A stretch of DNA of 64,000 nt from Pseudomonas kermanshahensis (GTDB lineage Bacteria > Pseudomonadota > Gammaproteobacteria > Pseudomonadales > Pseudomonadaceae), in NCBI RefSeq assembly GCF_014269205.2, contig NZ_JABWRY020000001.1, positions 930,001 through 994,000 on the forward strand, written 5' to 3'. The translations under genes and the position numbers were made by a program. Of this stretch, positions 26,924-35,121 are shown piece by piece (position 1 is the first letter of the stretch; every line of letters begins with the position of its first letter). The notes beneath the pieces were generated by a model, which did no database searches, was not told where the DNA came from, and worked only from the letters and a program-made list of their open reading frames with translations.

Positions 26924-27670
26924 ATGAAACAGCATCGTTTGGCGGCTGCGGTTGCCCTGGTAGGCCTGGTATTGGCTGGCTGCGACCAACAGGCCAGCAG
27001 CCCCGAGCTGAAGACTCCGGCACAGAAAGCCTCCTACGGTATCGGCCTGAACATGGGCAAGAGCCTGGCTCAGGAAGGCATGGAAGACCTTGATTCGAAA
27101 GCGGTCGCCCTCGGCATCGAAGACGCCGTCAGCAAGAAAGAGCAGCGCATCAAGGACGAAGAGCTGGTAGAAGCCTTCACCTCGCTGCAGAAGCGCGCCG
27201 AAGAGCGTCTGGCCAAGGCCAGCGAAGAAGCCGCCTCCGCCGGCAAGAAGTTCCTCGAAGAAAACGCCAAGAAGCCGGGTGTTGTCACCACCGCTTCGGG
27301 CCTGCAATACGAAGTGATCAAGAAGGCCGACGGCCCGCAGCCTAAGCCGACCGACGTAGTGACTGTTCACTACGAAGGCAAGCTGACCGATGGCAAGGTG
27401 TTCGACAGCTCCGTCGAGCGCGGCAGCCCGATCGACCTGCCTGTCAGCGGCGTGATCCCAGGTTGGGTCGAAGGCCTGCAACTGATGCACGTCGGCGAGA
27501 AGTACAAGCTGTTCATCCCGGCCGAACTGGCCTACGGTGCCCAGAGCCCGAGCCCGCTGATCCCTGCCAACTCGGTACTGGTGTTCGACCTTGAGCTGAT
27601 CGCCATCAAAGACCCGGCCCAGCTGCAGGGTGCCGAGCCAGAAGCGCCAGCAGAAGAGCCTGCCAAGTAA
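26924..27670 (+). CDS. FKBP-type peptidyl-prolyl cis-trans isomerase lipoprotein (FkpA/Mip-like)
   Basis: A 248-residue lipoprotein. The signal MKQHRLAAAVALVGLVLAGC ends in lipobox LAGC. An N-terminal dimerisation domain rich in Lys/Glu helices follows, then the FKBP domain from ~130 (VTVHYEGKLTDGKVFDSS, VIPGWVEGLQLMHVGEKYKL). It assists folding of envelope proteins at proline bonds. The ATG at 26924, with AAGGA upstream, is chosen over an in-frame ATG at 26900 because it places the signal peptide at the N-terminus. The C-terminal Glu/Ala-rich tail is typical. A terminator follows. Confidence 0.93.
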   Translation: MKQHRLAAAVALVGLVLAGCDQQASSPELKTPAQKASYGIGLNMGKSLAQEGMEDLDSKAVALGIEDAVSKKEQRIKDEELVEAFTSLQKRAEERLAKASEEAASAGKKFLEENAKKPGVVTTASGLQYEVIKKADGPQPKPTDVVTVHYEGKLTDGKVFDSSVERGSPIDLPVSGVIPGWVEGLQLMHVGEKYKLFIPAELAYGAQSPSPLIPANSVLVFDLELIAIKDPAQLQGAEPEAPAEEPAK

Positions 27671-27687
27671 CACTGGCTGGTTTGCGT

Positions 27688-27715
27688 AAAACGCCCCGTC
27701 TTGACGGGGCGTTTT
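27688..27715 (+). terminator. Rho-independent terminator after the FKBP gene
   Basis: AAAACGCCCCGT, loop CTTG, ACGGGGCGTTTT: a strong stem with T-rich flank, 18 bases after the stop codon. Confidence 0.9.
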
Positions 27716-27950
27716 CGTTTGGGGCCAGTGGCTGAGAAGAACCTCTGGCGGCTGATACTGTCCGAGCAATAGCAGCGTGATGAAGTAGGATGCTTCTGAC
27801 GCAAATCGTTTGCGAATCTGAAACGACTGTGTAAAAAACGCCCGATCTGACCGGGACCCTTGCCTAGTGGGCACCTGACGTCAGAAACTTCGCCCTGTTC
27901 ACAAGGTTATCCACAATAAATGTGGATAACCTGTCCCTCTCGGAGGCTCC

Positions 27951-28391
27951 ATGAGCGCACCCTGGAATTTCGCCCGTTTTCTGCCGTTGGCCGAGCGCTT
28001 GCTCAGCCGCGGGCGGTTGCCGGCCTTGCTGTTCGCCGTGGCCCGCAAAGGCCCGCGGATCGGCCAGCTGCGCGAGGATGTAAAGCTGCTGCAGTCGCTG
28101 TGCCTGGCCTGGTGGCGCGGCGAGTACCGCGCCATCAGCCCCAAAGCGCTGGTGACCATCGTTGCCGGCCTGTTGTACTTCGTCAGCCCTATCGACGCCA
28201 TCCCCGACTGGCTGCTGGGCGTGGGCTTTCTTGACGACATCGCCGTGCTGGGTTGGGTGTTGAAGACCGTGGCCGATGAGCTGGCGCGTTTCAAAGCCTG
28301 GCGCGACAGCCAAGCCCCAGAGCGCTTGCGCGTGGTGGAACGCTTGCCGGATACCCCCGAAGCCTTGCGCCTGGAACGCAATACGCAGTGA
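27951..28391 (+). CDS. DUF1232 (YkvA-family) membrane protein
   Basis: A 146-residue protein with the DUF1232 core ALVTIVAGLLYFVSPIDAIP followed by DWLLGVGFLDDI, a short membrane-associated motif. The function of the family is unknown. The ATG has GGAG 6 bases upstream. It stands alone between the FKBP gene and the XRE-regulator pair. Confidence 0.85.
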   Translation: MSAPWNFARFLPLAERLLSRGRLPALLFAVARKGPRIGQLREDVKLLQSLCLAWWRGEYRAISPKALVTIVAGLLYFVSPIDAIPDWLLGVGFLDDIAVLGWVLKTVADELARFKAWRDSQAPERLRVVERLPDTPEALRLERNTQ

Positions 28392-28435
28392 AATCAGCCT
28401 GAGCTGCACAGACTCCCGTACTTGGTAATATAATT

Positions 28436-28474
28436 GGCATAAGGATTATGCCTACGGATTACATGCCGTAATCC
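28436..28474 (+). promoter_or_regulatory. Two adjacent palindromes, candidate autoregulatory operator
   Basis: GGCATAA-GGA-TTATGCC (28436-28452) and GGATTAC-ATGCC-GTAATCC (28456-28474) are perfect 7-bp inverted repeats, ending 17 bases before the start of an XRE-type regulator gene. GGATTA recurs in both. The arrangement is typical of toxin-antitoxin style autoregulation. Confidence 0.65.
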
Positions 28475-28491
28475 TAAGTAAGGGGGTTGTA

Positions 28492-28833
28492 ATGGGTATT
28501 CAGGTTATTAGCCGGGACGGTCAGCCCGAGTACGCCGTCGTTCCCTGGGAGCAATACCAGGCACTGCTGAAGGCAGCGGGGCAGCCGCCCGTCGAGGCGG
28601 GTGTCAGTGAAGTGCAAAGCGATGCTGCCAGTGCTGCACCTTTACCGGCATTCAGCGAGGTGGCACACATTCGCCAAGCGAAGGGCATCGCCCCTGAGCT
28701 TTTGGCGCGCAATGTGGGTGTGAGCCCCGCGTACCTGGCCATGATCGAGTCAGGCGAGCGACAGCCGGACGCTGCCATCCGCCGCGCCCTGGCCTGGCAC
28801 CTGGGTGTGGCGGGTTGGAGCGAACCCTCATGA
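28492..28833 (+). CDS. XRE-family helix-turn-helix protein with a Phd-like N-terminus
   Basis: A 113-residue protein. Its first ~30 residues (MGIQVISRDGQPEYAVVPW) resemble the start of Phd/YefM-type antitoxins. An Ala/Pro-rich linker and then an XRE helix-turn-helix (IAPELLARNVGVSPAYLAMI and ESGERQPD) occupy ~62-105. It probably binds the double palindrome just upstream. Its stop overlaps the next start as ATGA, so the two proteins are translationally coupled, as in toxin-antitoxin pairs. No toxin activity is evident in the partner, so this remains a regulator of unknown role. Confidence 0.8.
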   Translation: MGIQVISRDGQPEYAVVPWEQYQALLKAAGQPPVEAGVSEVQSDAASAAPLPAFSEVAHIRQAKGIAPELLARNVGVSPAYLAMIESGERQPDAAIRRALAWHLGVAGWSEPS

Positions 28834-29198
28834 GCCAGGTCAGGATCAGCCGCCAGCACTGGCAGAGCCTGCTGGACGAGCTTGACCTGGCCCGTCGTCA
28901 ACGTCATCTGCTGACGTACCGTGCGCTTATCGAGCGCTTGCAATTGCCCAGCCCGGCCATGCAGACGCTGACCGCCGCGCTGGAGTACCTGGCGGTGCTC
29001 GACGCCCGTGCCGAGCAGCCTTTGCGCAGTTCGCTGGTGATCAGCCAGGGTGCCAGCCGCTTGCCGCGCACCGGTTTTTTCGAGTGTGTAGAGCGGCTCG
29101 GGCGTTTTGCCGGGCCGGTCGATGGCATGGAAGCGGCGTCCTGGCATGCCTCGGAAGTGGTGCGGGTGTTCGAGTACCGTTACCCCGAAGAAGCCTGA
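28830..29198 (+). CDS. Conserved protein of unknown function coupled to the XRE regulator
   Basis: A 122-residue cytoplasmic protein with no signal peptide or membrane segment, starting MSQVRISRQHWQSLLDELDL. It has a helical N-terminal half with LTYRALIERLQLPSPAM, resembling a small winged-helix-like module. A C-terminal half follows with SLVISQGASRLPRTGFFECV, a pattern seen in uncharacterised bacterial proteins. I do not recognise a family function. The start overlaps the XRE gene stop by 4 bases. The partner position fits either the effector of a two-gene system or a co-regulator. Confidence 0.72.
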   Translation: MSQVRISRQHWQSLLDELDLARRQRHLLTYRALIERLQLPSPAMQTLTAALEYLAVLDARAEQPLRSSLVISQGASRLPRTGFFECVERLGRFAGPVDGMEAASWHASEVVRVFEYRYPEEA

Positions 29199-29218
29199 TT
29201 CAGCCGAGCGCAGGACGT

Positions 29219-29312
29219 TGTAGGAGCAGCCTTGTGCTGCGAAGAGGCCAGTGAAAACACCAAAGATCTGCGGTGTTTTCACTGGCCTCTTCGCAGCACA
29301 AGGCTGCTCACA
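29219..29312. repeat. Long perfect inverted repeat built from AGCACAAGG-type REPs
   Basis: The arms 29224-29261 and 29272-29309 are 38 bases each and perfectly complementary, with a 10-base spacer AAAGATCTGC. The core is the REP-like GCCTCTTCGCAGCACAAGGC; the inner part GTGAAAACACC extends the stem beyond the REP itself. It lies between the convergent 122-aa gene and prc. Confidence 0.85.
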
Positions 29313-29320
29313 TACAAAGA

Positions 29321-29353
29321 AAAGGGCCGGGTGCTTTCACACCCGGCCCTTTT
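29321..29353. terminator. Rho-independent terminator, bidirectional, at the end of prc
   Basis: AAAAGGGCCGGGT (29321-29333) and ACCCGGCCCTTTT (29341-29353) form a 13-bp stem with A/T flanks on both sides, so it can stop transcripts from both strands. It ends 20 bases after the prc stop on the minus strand. Confidence 0.9.
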
Positions 29354-29372
29354 GGTTAACGCATGCCTAACC

Positions 29373-31454
29373 TCAGTGCTTGGCCACCTGCGAGCTTGCG
29401 CTCAGGTAGTCGAGCAGAATGCGCCCTGTCTCGGACAGGTAGGCGTCGTCTTCCGGTTTGGTGTTTTCATCTTCAGCCGGCAATGCGTCTTCATCTTCCT
29501 TCTTCAGCTCTTTGAGCGGCTCTTCACCTTTGGCCTTGCGGCGGATGTTTTCCAGGGCCAACTGCTTGCCCTCGATCTCATCGTGGCGGGCACGGCGTTC
29601 TTGCTCGTTGAGGCTGACGGTCTTCTCGTTCATCAGCTTCTGGGCCAGTGCCAGGCGGTCGCGGATGTAGGTGAACTCGGCATCCTTGACGCTGCGCGCT
29701 TCATGCTGTGCCTTGAGCTGGGTCAGGTACGGCTTGAACGGGTCGGCCGCTGGCTTGACCACCGGGCGGATGGTGTCCCACGGCATCGCCTCGGGCAGGG
29801 CGCTCTCGCCGATTTCCTTGGTGTCGATGATCGATGGGTAGTCGATGTCCGGCAGCACGCCCTGGTGCTGGGTGCTCTGCCCAGACACCCGGTAGAACTT
29901 GGCCAAGGTCAGTTTCAGCTCACCATGGTTGAGCGGTTGGATGGTCTGCACGGTGCCTTTGCCGAAGGTCTGGCCACCGACGATCAGTGCCCGGTGGTAG
30001 TCCTGCATGGCACCGGCGAAGATCTCCGAGGCCGAGGCCGATAGGCGGTTGACCAGCAGTGCCAGCGGGCCTTTGTAGAAGGCGCCCGGGTTTTCGTCCT
30101 CGAGCACGTCGACGCGGCCGTCGCTATTGCGCACCAGCACCGTCGGGCCCTTGTCGATGAACAGGCTGGTCAGCTCGGTGGCTTCCTGCAGCGAACCGCC
30201 GCCGTTGTTGCGCAGGTCGATGACTACGCCATCGACTTTCTCTTTTTGCAGTTCGGTGAGCAGCTTTTTCACGTCGCGCGTGGTGCTCTTGTACTCCGGA
30301 TCACCGGCACGGTAGGCCTTGAAGTCCAGGTAGAAGGCCGGGATCTCGATAATGCCCAGCTTGTAGTCACGGCCATCCTGCTTGAGCTTGAGCACCGACT
30401 TTTTCGCCGCCTGCTCTTCAAGCTTGACGGCTTCGCGGGTGATCGAAACGATCTTGCTGGTCTGGTCGCTCGGGGCATTGCTGGCCGGGATGATCTCCAG
30501 GCGCACCACCGAGCCTTTCGGGCCACGGATCAGCTTGACCACTTCGTCCAGGCGCCAGCCGACCACGTCGACCATTTCCTTGTTGCCCTGGGCCACGCCG
30601 ATGATCTTGTCGGCCGGGGCGACCTGCTTGGTCTTGGCGGCAGGGCCTGCCGGCACCAGGCGGACGATCTTGACCTGGTCGTTGTCGCTTTGCAGCACCG
30701 CGCCGATGCCTTCGAGCGACAAGCTCATGTTGATGTCGAAGTTTTCTGCGTTGTCCGGCGACAGGTAGTTGGTGTGCGGGTCGTAGGACTGGGCGAAGGT
30801 ATTGATGTAGGCCTGGAAGATATCCTCGGCACGGGTCTGGTCCAGGCGCGCCAGCTGGTTCTTGTAGCGCTTGGTCAGGGTTTCCTGGATCTGCTTGGGC
30901 TCTTTGCCAGCGATCTTCTGGCGCAGCACTTCGTCTTTGACACGCTTGCGCCACAGGTCGTCGAGTTCGGCCTGGTTTTTCATCCACGGGGCGTCCTTGC
31001 GGTCGATCAGCAAGGTTTCCTTGGTGGTGAAGTCGATCTTGTCGACGCCTTTGTTCAGCTCGGCCAGGGCAAAGTCCAGGCGCTGTTTGACGCGGTCAAG
31101 GTAGCGTTTGTAGATGGTGAAGCCCGGGTCGAGGTTGCCGCTTTTGAGGAAGTCGTCGAACTGCGTCTTCCACTTGTCGAACTCGGCGATGTCGGCCGCG
31201 GTGAAGTAGCTGCGCGCAGGGTCCAGCAGCTTGATGTAGCTGTCGTAGATGATCACCGAGCGGGCGTCATCGAGCGGTGGCTTGCTGTAGTGGTGGCGCT
31301 TGAGCAGTTCCACCACATTAAGGCTGGCGACGATTTCGTCGCGGTCCGGCTGCAGGCTGTCCCACTTGTTGGCGGCCGCCGCATTGCCGCCGAGCGTAAG
31401 GCTGCCGAGGCCAATCATCAGGGCCAGGGCGGTGCTTGGGAGGAAATGCTTCAT
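29373..31454 (-). CDS. prc: Periplasmic tail-specific (C-terminal processing) protease Prc
   Basis: A 693-residue S41 protease with signal peptide (MKHFLPSTALALMIGLGSL), Tsp N-terminal domain, PDZ domain (~240-330, with SLEGIGAVLQSD) and the catalytic domain. The dyad is Ser474 in SASASEIFAGAM and Lys499 in FGKGTVQ, with the same 25-residue spacing as E. coli Tsp. A DUF3340 C-terminal domain follows. It degrades misfolded or tagged envelope proteins and trims lipoproteins; the P. aeruginosa orthologue affects the MucA/AlgU pathway. The start is uncertain: ATG 31454 places the signal peptide best, while ATG 31487 is also in frame. Neither has a clear ribosome site. Confidence 0.94.
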   Translation of the reverse strand: MKHFLPSTALALMIGLGSLTLGGNAAAANKWDSLQPDRDEIVASLNVVELLKRHHYSKPPLDDARSVIIYDSYIKLLDPARSYFTAADIAEFDKWKTQFDDFLKSGNLDPGFTIYKRYLDRVKQRLDFALAELNKGVDKIDFTTKETLLIDRKDAPWMKNQAELDDLWRKRVKDEVLRQKIAGKEPKQIQETLTKRYKNQLARLDQTRAEDIFQAYINTFAQSYDPHTNYLSPDNAENFDINMSLSLEGIGAVLQSDNDQVKIVRLVPAGPAAKTKQVAPADKIIGVAQGNKEMVDVVGWRLDEVVKLIRGPKGSVVRLEIIPASNAPSDQTSKIVSITREAVKLEEQAAKKSVLKLKQDGRDYKLGIIEIPAFYLDFKAYRAGDPEYKSTTRDVKKLLTELQKEKVDGVVIDLRNNGGGSLQEATELTSLFIDKGPTVLVRNSDGRVDVLEDENPGAFYKGPLALLVNRLSASASEIFAGAMQDYHRALIVGGQTFGKGTVQTIQPLNHGELKLTLAKFYRVSGQSTQHQGVLPDIDYPSIIDTKEIGESALPEAMPWDTIRPVVKPAADPFKPYLTQLKAQHEARSVKDAEFTYIRDRLALAQKLMNEKTVSLNEQERRARHDEIEGKQLALENIRRKAKGEEPLKELKKEDEDALPAEDENTKPEDDAYLSETGRILLDYLSASSQVAKH

Positions 31455-31594
31455 GCTGATTCGACGTGGAGGCAATTGATCACGCATAGTAGGCCGTCTT
31501 TTCCGTTGCCGGTTCCATGGAGCCGGACAAATACTGCAAAAAGCCCGGGGCGAGGGTTCCCCAGGCTCAGTCATGATTCAACTATGGAGGCACT

Positions 31595-32557
31595 GTGAAG
31601 GCATTGCAAGGCGAAGACGGACATGTGGAGTGGGTCGAGGCCGAGCGCCCGGCCCTTGACGCGGGCCAGGTACGCATTCGCGTGGCTGCTGCGGGGCTGA
31701 ACCGCGCCGACCTGTTGCAAATGAAGGGGCTGTACCCGCCACCGCCTGGCGCCAGCCCTTATATGGGCCTGGAGTGCGCCGGCATTATCGAAGAAGTTGG
31801 GCCGGGCGCCGATTGGCGTGTGGGCGAGCGGGTGTGTGCGTTGCTGGCCAGTGGTGCGATGGCTGAAGAAGTGGTGGTCGATGCCCGCCATGTGCTGCCG
31901 GTACCTGAAGGCCTGAGCTTGCACCAAGCGGCGGCACTGCCTGAGGTGTACGCCACGGCGTGGTTGAACATCTTCCAGTTGGGCGCCGTCAAAGCCGGCG
32001 AGAAAGTGCTGGTACACGCAGGGGCCAGCGGCGTGGGTTCGGCGGCGATCCAGTTGTGCAAGGCGTTTGGCAACCCGGTGTATGTGAGTGTTGGCTCGCA
32101 GGATCGCCTGGCCTACTGCGAAGCGCTGGGTGCTGCCGGTGGCGTGGTGCGTAACGAGAACCTCGATGCGCTGGAAGGCGTTGGGCCGTTCGACGTGATT
32201 CTCGACCCGGTGGGTGCCAGTTATGGGGAACTCAACCTCAAACTGCTGGCGCGTGACGGGCGTTGGGTGATCATCGGCCTGATGGGCGGACGAAAGTTCG
32301 AGCTGGACCTGGCACAGGTGCTGGGTAAGCGCCTGGAAATCACCGGCTCAACGCTGCGCAACCGTGACGATGGCTTCAAGGCCGAGTTGCTGCGTGAGTT
32401 GCTGCAGCAGGTGTGGCCGCTGTTCGCCGAAGGGCGGTTGTCGGCGCAGTTGGTGGATACCTACCCGGTGGAATTTGCCCAGGCGGCGTATGCCGAGCTT
32501 GAGACTAACCAGGTGTCGGGCAAGCTGGTGATGGTGATCGATCCGAGCCTGGTGTAA
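31595..32557 (+). CDS. NAD(P)H quinone oxidoreductase, zinc-less MDR family (PIG3-type)
   Basis: A 320-residue medium-chain dehydrogenase/reductase. The GroES-like half has NRADLLQMKGLYPPPPGASP; the NADPH-binding half has VHAGASGVGSAAIQLCKAFG near 138-157. No structural zinc Cys cluster is visible, as expected for quinone reductases. The start is GTG at 31595, with GGAGG 5 bases upstream; an overlapping ATG at 31584 is followed at once by a stop. It is divergent from prc. Confidence 0.88.
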   Translation: MKALQGEDGHVEWVEAERPALDAGQVRIRVAAAGLNRADLLQMKGLYPPPPGASPYMGLECAGIIEEVGPGADWRVGERVCALLASGAMAEEVVVDARHVLPVPEGLSLHQAAALPEVYATAWLNIFQLGAVKAGEKVLVHAGASGVGSAAIQLCKAFGNPVYVSVGSQDRLAYCEALGAAGGVVRNENLDALEGVGPFDVILDPVGASYGELNLKLLARDGRWVIIGLMGGRKFELDLAQVLGKRLEITGSTLRNRDDGFKAELLRELLQQVWPLFAEGRLSAQLVDTYPVEFAQAAYAELETNQVSGKLVMVIDPSLV

Positions 32558-32563
32558 GCAGGC

Positions 32564-32664
32564 CCGGCCTCTTCGCGGGGCAAGCCCGCTCCTACAGGTA
32601 AATCACTGATCCTGAGCCTGTGATATTCCTGTGGGAGCGGGCTCGTACCGCGAAGAGGCCAGTA
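32564..32664. repeat. Inverted REP pair (GCGGG type)
   Basis: GCCTCTTCGCGGGGCAAGCC with a CGCTCCTACAGG tail, and the inverted GTGGGAGCGGGCTCGTACCG ending CGAAGAGGCC. It lies between two converging genes. Confidence 0.85.
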
Positions 32665-32667
32665 TGA

Positions 32668-33321
32668 TCAGCGCCAAGTCAGAATCGGCCAGCCATTGAT
32701 CTCGGCATGCTCGCGCAACACGGCATCTGGGTTCACCACAAACGGATGGTCCACCTTCAACAACAACGGCAGATCGTTCCGCGAATCGGAATAGAAACTC
32801 GCCCCTTCCAGATTCTCCTGCTCCTGATCCAGCCACTCCAGCAACCGGGTGATCTTGCCTTCACGGTAGGTCAGCACCCCATGGGTCTTGCCGGTGTACA
32901 CCCCATTCACCGCCTCCAGCTCGATCGCCAGGTACTCGTCCACGCCCAACCGCGCCGCAATCGGCCCAACCAAGTGCGTACCCGAAGCGGAAATGATCAG
33001 GATACGGTCGCCACGCTTGCGATGCTCAGCGATGCAGCGGCAGGCGTCGCCGAAAATGATCGGCTCGATAACGTCCTCCACCCACGGCTCCACCAGGTGC
33101 TCGACCTCTTCCAGGGTGCGCCCGGCAATCGGCTCCAGGCTAAAGGCCATGTAGTCCTCCATCGCCAGGTGGCCCTTGCCATAGGCCTCCATCAATTCAT
33201 GGTCGCGACGCAGGAAGTCCTTGCCGTCGACCCAGCCCAGCCGGGCCATCTGCTCGCTCCACAGTGACGCGCAGTCGCCGTGGATCAGGGTTTCGTCCAG
33301 ATCGAAAATTGCCAGTGCCAT
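32668..33321 (-). CDS. HAD superfamily hydrolase (subclass IB, phosphoserine-phosphatase-like)
   Basis: A 217-residue phosphatase. Motif I is FDLDETL (nucleophile Asp7), motif II ILIISASGTHL, and motif III/IV the lysine and acidic residues around FYSDSRNDLPLL. Subclass IB enzymes remove phosphate from small molecules such as phosphoserine and phosphocholine. It starts 14 bases after the ABC ATPase stop with GGAG, so it is the last gene of the transporter operon, which suggests it dephosphorylates an imported or derived phosphorylated compound. Confidence 0.85.
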   Translation of the reverse strand: MALAIFDLDETLIHGDCASLWSEQMARLGWVDGKDFLRRDHELMEAYGKGHLAMEDYMAFSLEPIAGRTLEEVEHLVEPWVEDVIEPIIFGDACRCIAEHRKRGDRILIISASGTHLVGPIAARLGVDEYLAIELEAVNGVYTGKTHGVLTYREGKITRLLEWLDQEQENLEGASFYSDSRNDLPLLLKVDHPFVVNPDAVLREHAEINGWPILTWR

Positions 33322-33335
33322 TGTGTTGAATCTCC

Positions 33336-34325
33336 TTAAGCCACTTCCCGCAGCGCCGTGGGGTCGATCGACAAGGATACCCGCTGGCCGTCCGGATGCA
33401 GGTCGGCAGACGAGCGGTTGAGCACGTCGACTACCAGCTCCACCTCACGCACCCGCACCCGGTAACGGATGACGTTGCCCAGCAGGCTGTGGCTGCGCAC
33501 TTCACCGTCCAGCTCGCCATTCAGGCCCAGGGTGATGGATTCGGGGCGAATGGCCAGGCGGCTGGCCACCGGGCGTTGCAGCAGGCGGCTGGCGCTTTCC
33601 GGGTCGAGCAGGTTGTAGTTGCCGATGAAGCCCGCAGCAAACAGGTCCACGGGGGCGGTGTAGAGGGTTTCGGCATCGCCGCTCTGGACGATGCGGCCCT
33701 GGTTCATCAGGAAGATGCGGTCTGACATCGTCAGGGCCTCTTCCTGGTCGTGGGTGACGAAGATGGTGGTCAGCCCCAGTTCACGCTGGATCGCGCGGAT
33801 CTGCTCGCGCAGGTGCTTGCGAATGCGCGCATCCAGCGCCGACAGCGGCTCGTCGAGCAGCAGCAGGCGCGGGCGGGTCACCAGTGAACGGGCCAGGGCC
33901 ACGCGCTGGCACTGGCCACCCGACAGCTGGTGCGGATAGCGCCCGGCGAAGCTGCCCAGCTCCACCAGGTCGAGCACCTCACGCACCCGCGCCTGGCTCT
34001 CGTCGGCCTTGACCTTTTGCATGCGCAGGCCAAAGGCAACGTTCTGTTCCACGGTCATGTTGGGGAACAGCGCGTAGCTCTGGAACACCATGCCGATGCC
34101 TCGCTTCTGCGGGCTCAGTGGCACGATGTCCTGGCCATCGAGCAGGATGCGCCCCCCGTCCACCGGGGTTAGCCCGGCGATGCAGCGCAGCAGGGTGGAC
34201 TTGCCGCAGCCGGAAGGGCCGAGCAGGGTGACGAACTCGCCGCGTTCGATCTGGCAGTCAATGTTTTCGAAAACCGGTGTGCCGGCATAGCGTTTGTGCA
34301 GTTGCTGTACGCTGACGAAGCTCAT
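33336..34325 (-). CDS. ABC transporter ATP-binding protein (spermidine/iron/phosphonate-type importer)
   Basis: A 329-residue ATPase with Walker A (LGPSGCGKSTLLRCIAG), signature LSGGQCQRVALARSLV, Walker B LLLLDEPLSALD and the switch His in FVTHDQEEALTMSD. A C-terminal TOBE domain (~250-329) as in the PotA/FbpC/PhnT group follows. Its ATG lies one base beyond the permease stop. It powers the two permeases upstream in the operon. Confidence 0.93.
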   Translation of the reverse strand: MSFVSVQQLHKRYAGTPVFENIDCQIERGEFVTLLGPSGCGKSTLLRCIAGLTPVDGGRILLDGQDIVPLSPQKRGIGMVFQSYALFPNMTVEQNVAFGLRMQKVKADESQARVREVLDLVELGSFAGRYPHQLSGGQCQRVALARSLVTRPRLLLLDEPLSALDARIRKHLREQIRAIQRELGLTTIFVTHDQEEALTMSDRIFLMNQGRIVQSGDAETLYTAPVDLFAAGFIGNYNLLDPESASRLLQRPVASRLAIRPESITLGLNGELDGEVRSHSLLGNVIRYRVRVREVELVVDVLNRSSADLHPDGQRVSLSIDPTALREVA

Positions 34326-34326
34326 G

Positions 34327-35121
34327 TCAGGTCTTGTCCTTGTTCAGGCGGTTGGCGACCCAGGTGAGTACCAGCACGAAGGCGAAGTAGGAGATCACCA
34401 GCGCGCTGTTGAAGTGGCCGCTGCTGTTGCGCATGTTGTTCAGGTAAACCTGCAGCGTCTCGTAGCGGGTGCCGACCAGCAGGTTGGCGAACACGAACTC
34501 GCCGAACAGGAACGAGAACGACAGCAGCAGGGCCACCATCAGGCCTTTGCGCAGGTTCGGCAGCACCACCAGAAACGCCGCTTGCCAGGTGCTGGCCCCG
34601 AGCAGTTGGGCGGCGTCCATCAGGTCGCGCAGGTTGATCGCCTGCAGGTTGTTGGTGATTGCCCGGTACATGAACGGGAGGGCGATGGTGAAATAGCAGC
34701 CGATCAGAATCCACGGGGTGCCGACCATGGCCATGGGCCCGCTGCCATACAGCTGCAGCAACCCTACGGCGGACACCACCGGCGGCACCGCGAACGGCAG
34801 CAGGATGAGGATGTTCATCAGTGCGTCGAGCTTGGGGAAGTGGTAGTGCACCACGAACAGCAGCGGCAGGATCAGCACCACCGACAGTATCAGTGCGCCC
34901 ACGCACACCAGCAGCGACTGGCCGAACGCCGCCAGAAAGCGCGGCTCGCTCCACAGCGCCACGTACCACTTCAGGGTCAGGCCGCTGGGCAGCAGGCTGG
35001 CCGACCAGCTGGTGGCCACGGAGTAGAGCAGGGTGCCGGCCAGCGGCAGCAGCAAAATCAGGAACAGCAGGTACACCACCAGGCGGTGGTAGAGGCTGCT
35101 GGCGTTGGTTTCAGCGCGCAT
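34327..35121 (-). CDS. ABC transporter permease (second)
   Basis: A 264-residue inner-membrane permease with about six helices and the EAA-type loop DLMDAAQLLGASTWQAAFLV contacting the ATPase. The start overlaps the first permease by 11 bases, with AGGAG 6 bases upstream. It pairs with that permease as a heterodimer, as in the polyamine and 2-aminoethylphosphonate transporters. Confidence 0.92.
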   Translation of the reverse strand: MRAETNASSLYHRLVVYLLFLILLLPLAGTLLYSVATSWSASLLPSGLTLKWYVALWSEPRFLAAFGQSLLVCVGALILSVVLILPLLFVVHYHFPKLDALMNILILLPFAVPPVVSAVGLLQLYGSGPMAMVGTPWILIGCYFTIALPFMYRAITNNLQAINLRDLMDAAQLLGASTWQAAFLVVLPNLRKGLMVALLLSFSFLFGEFVFANLLVGTRYETLQVYLNNMRNSSGHFNSALVISYFAFVLVLTWVANRLNKDKT

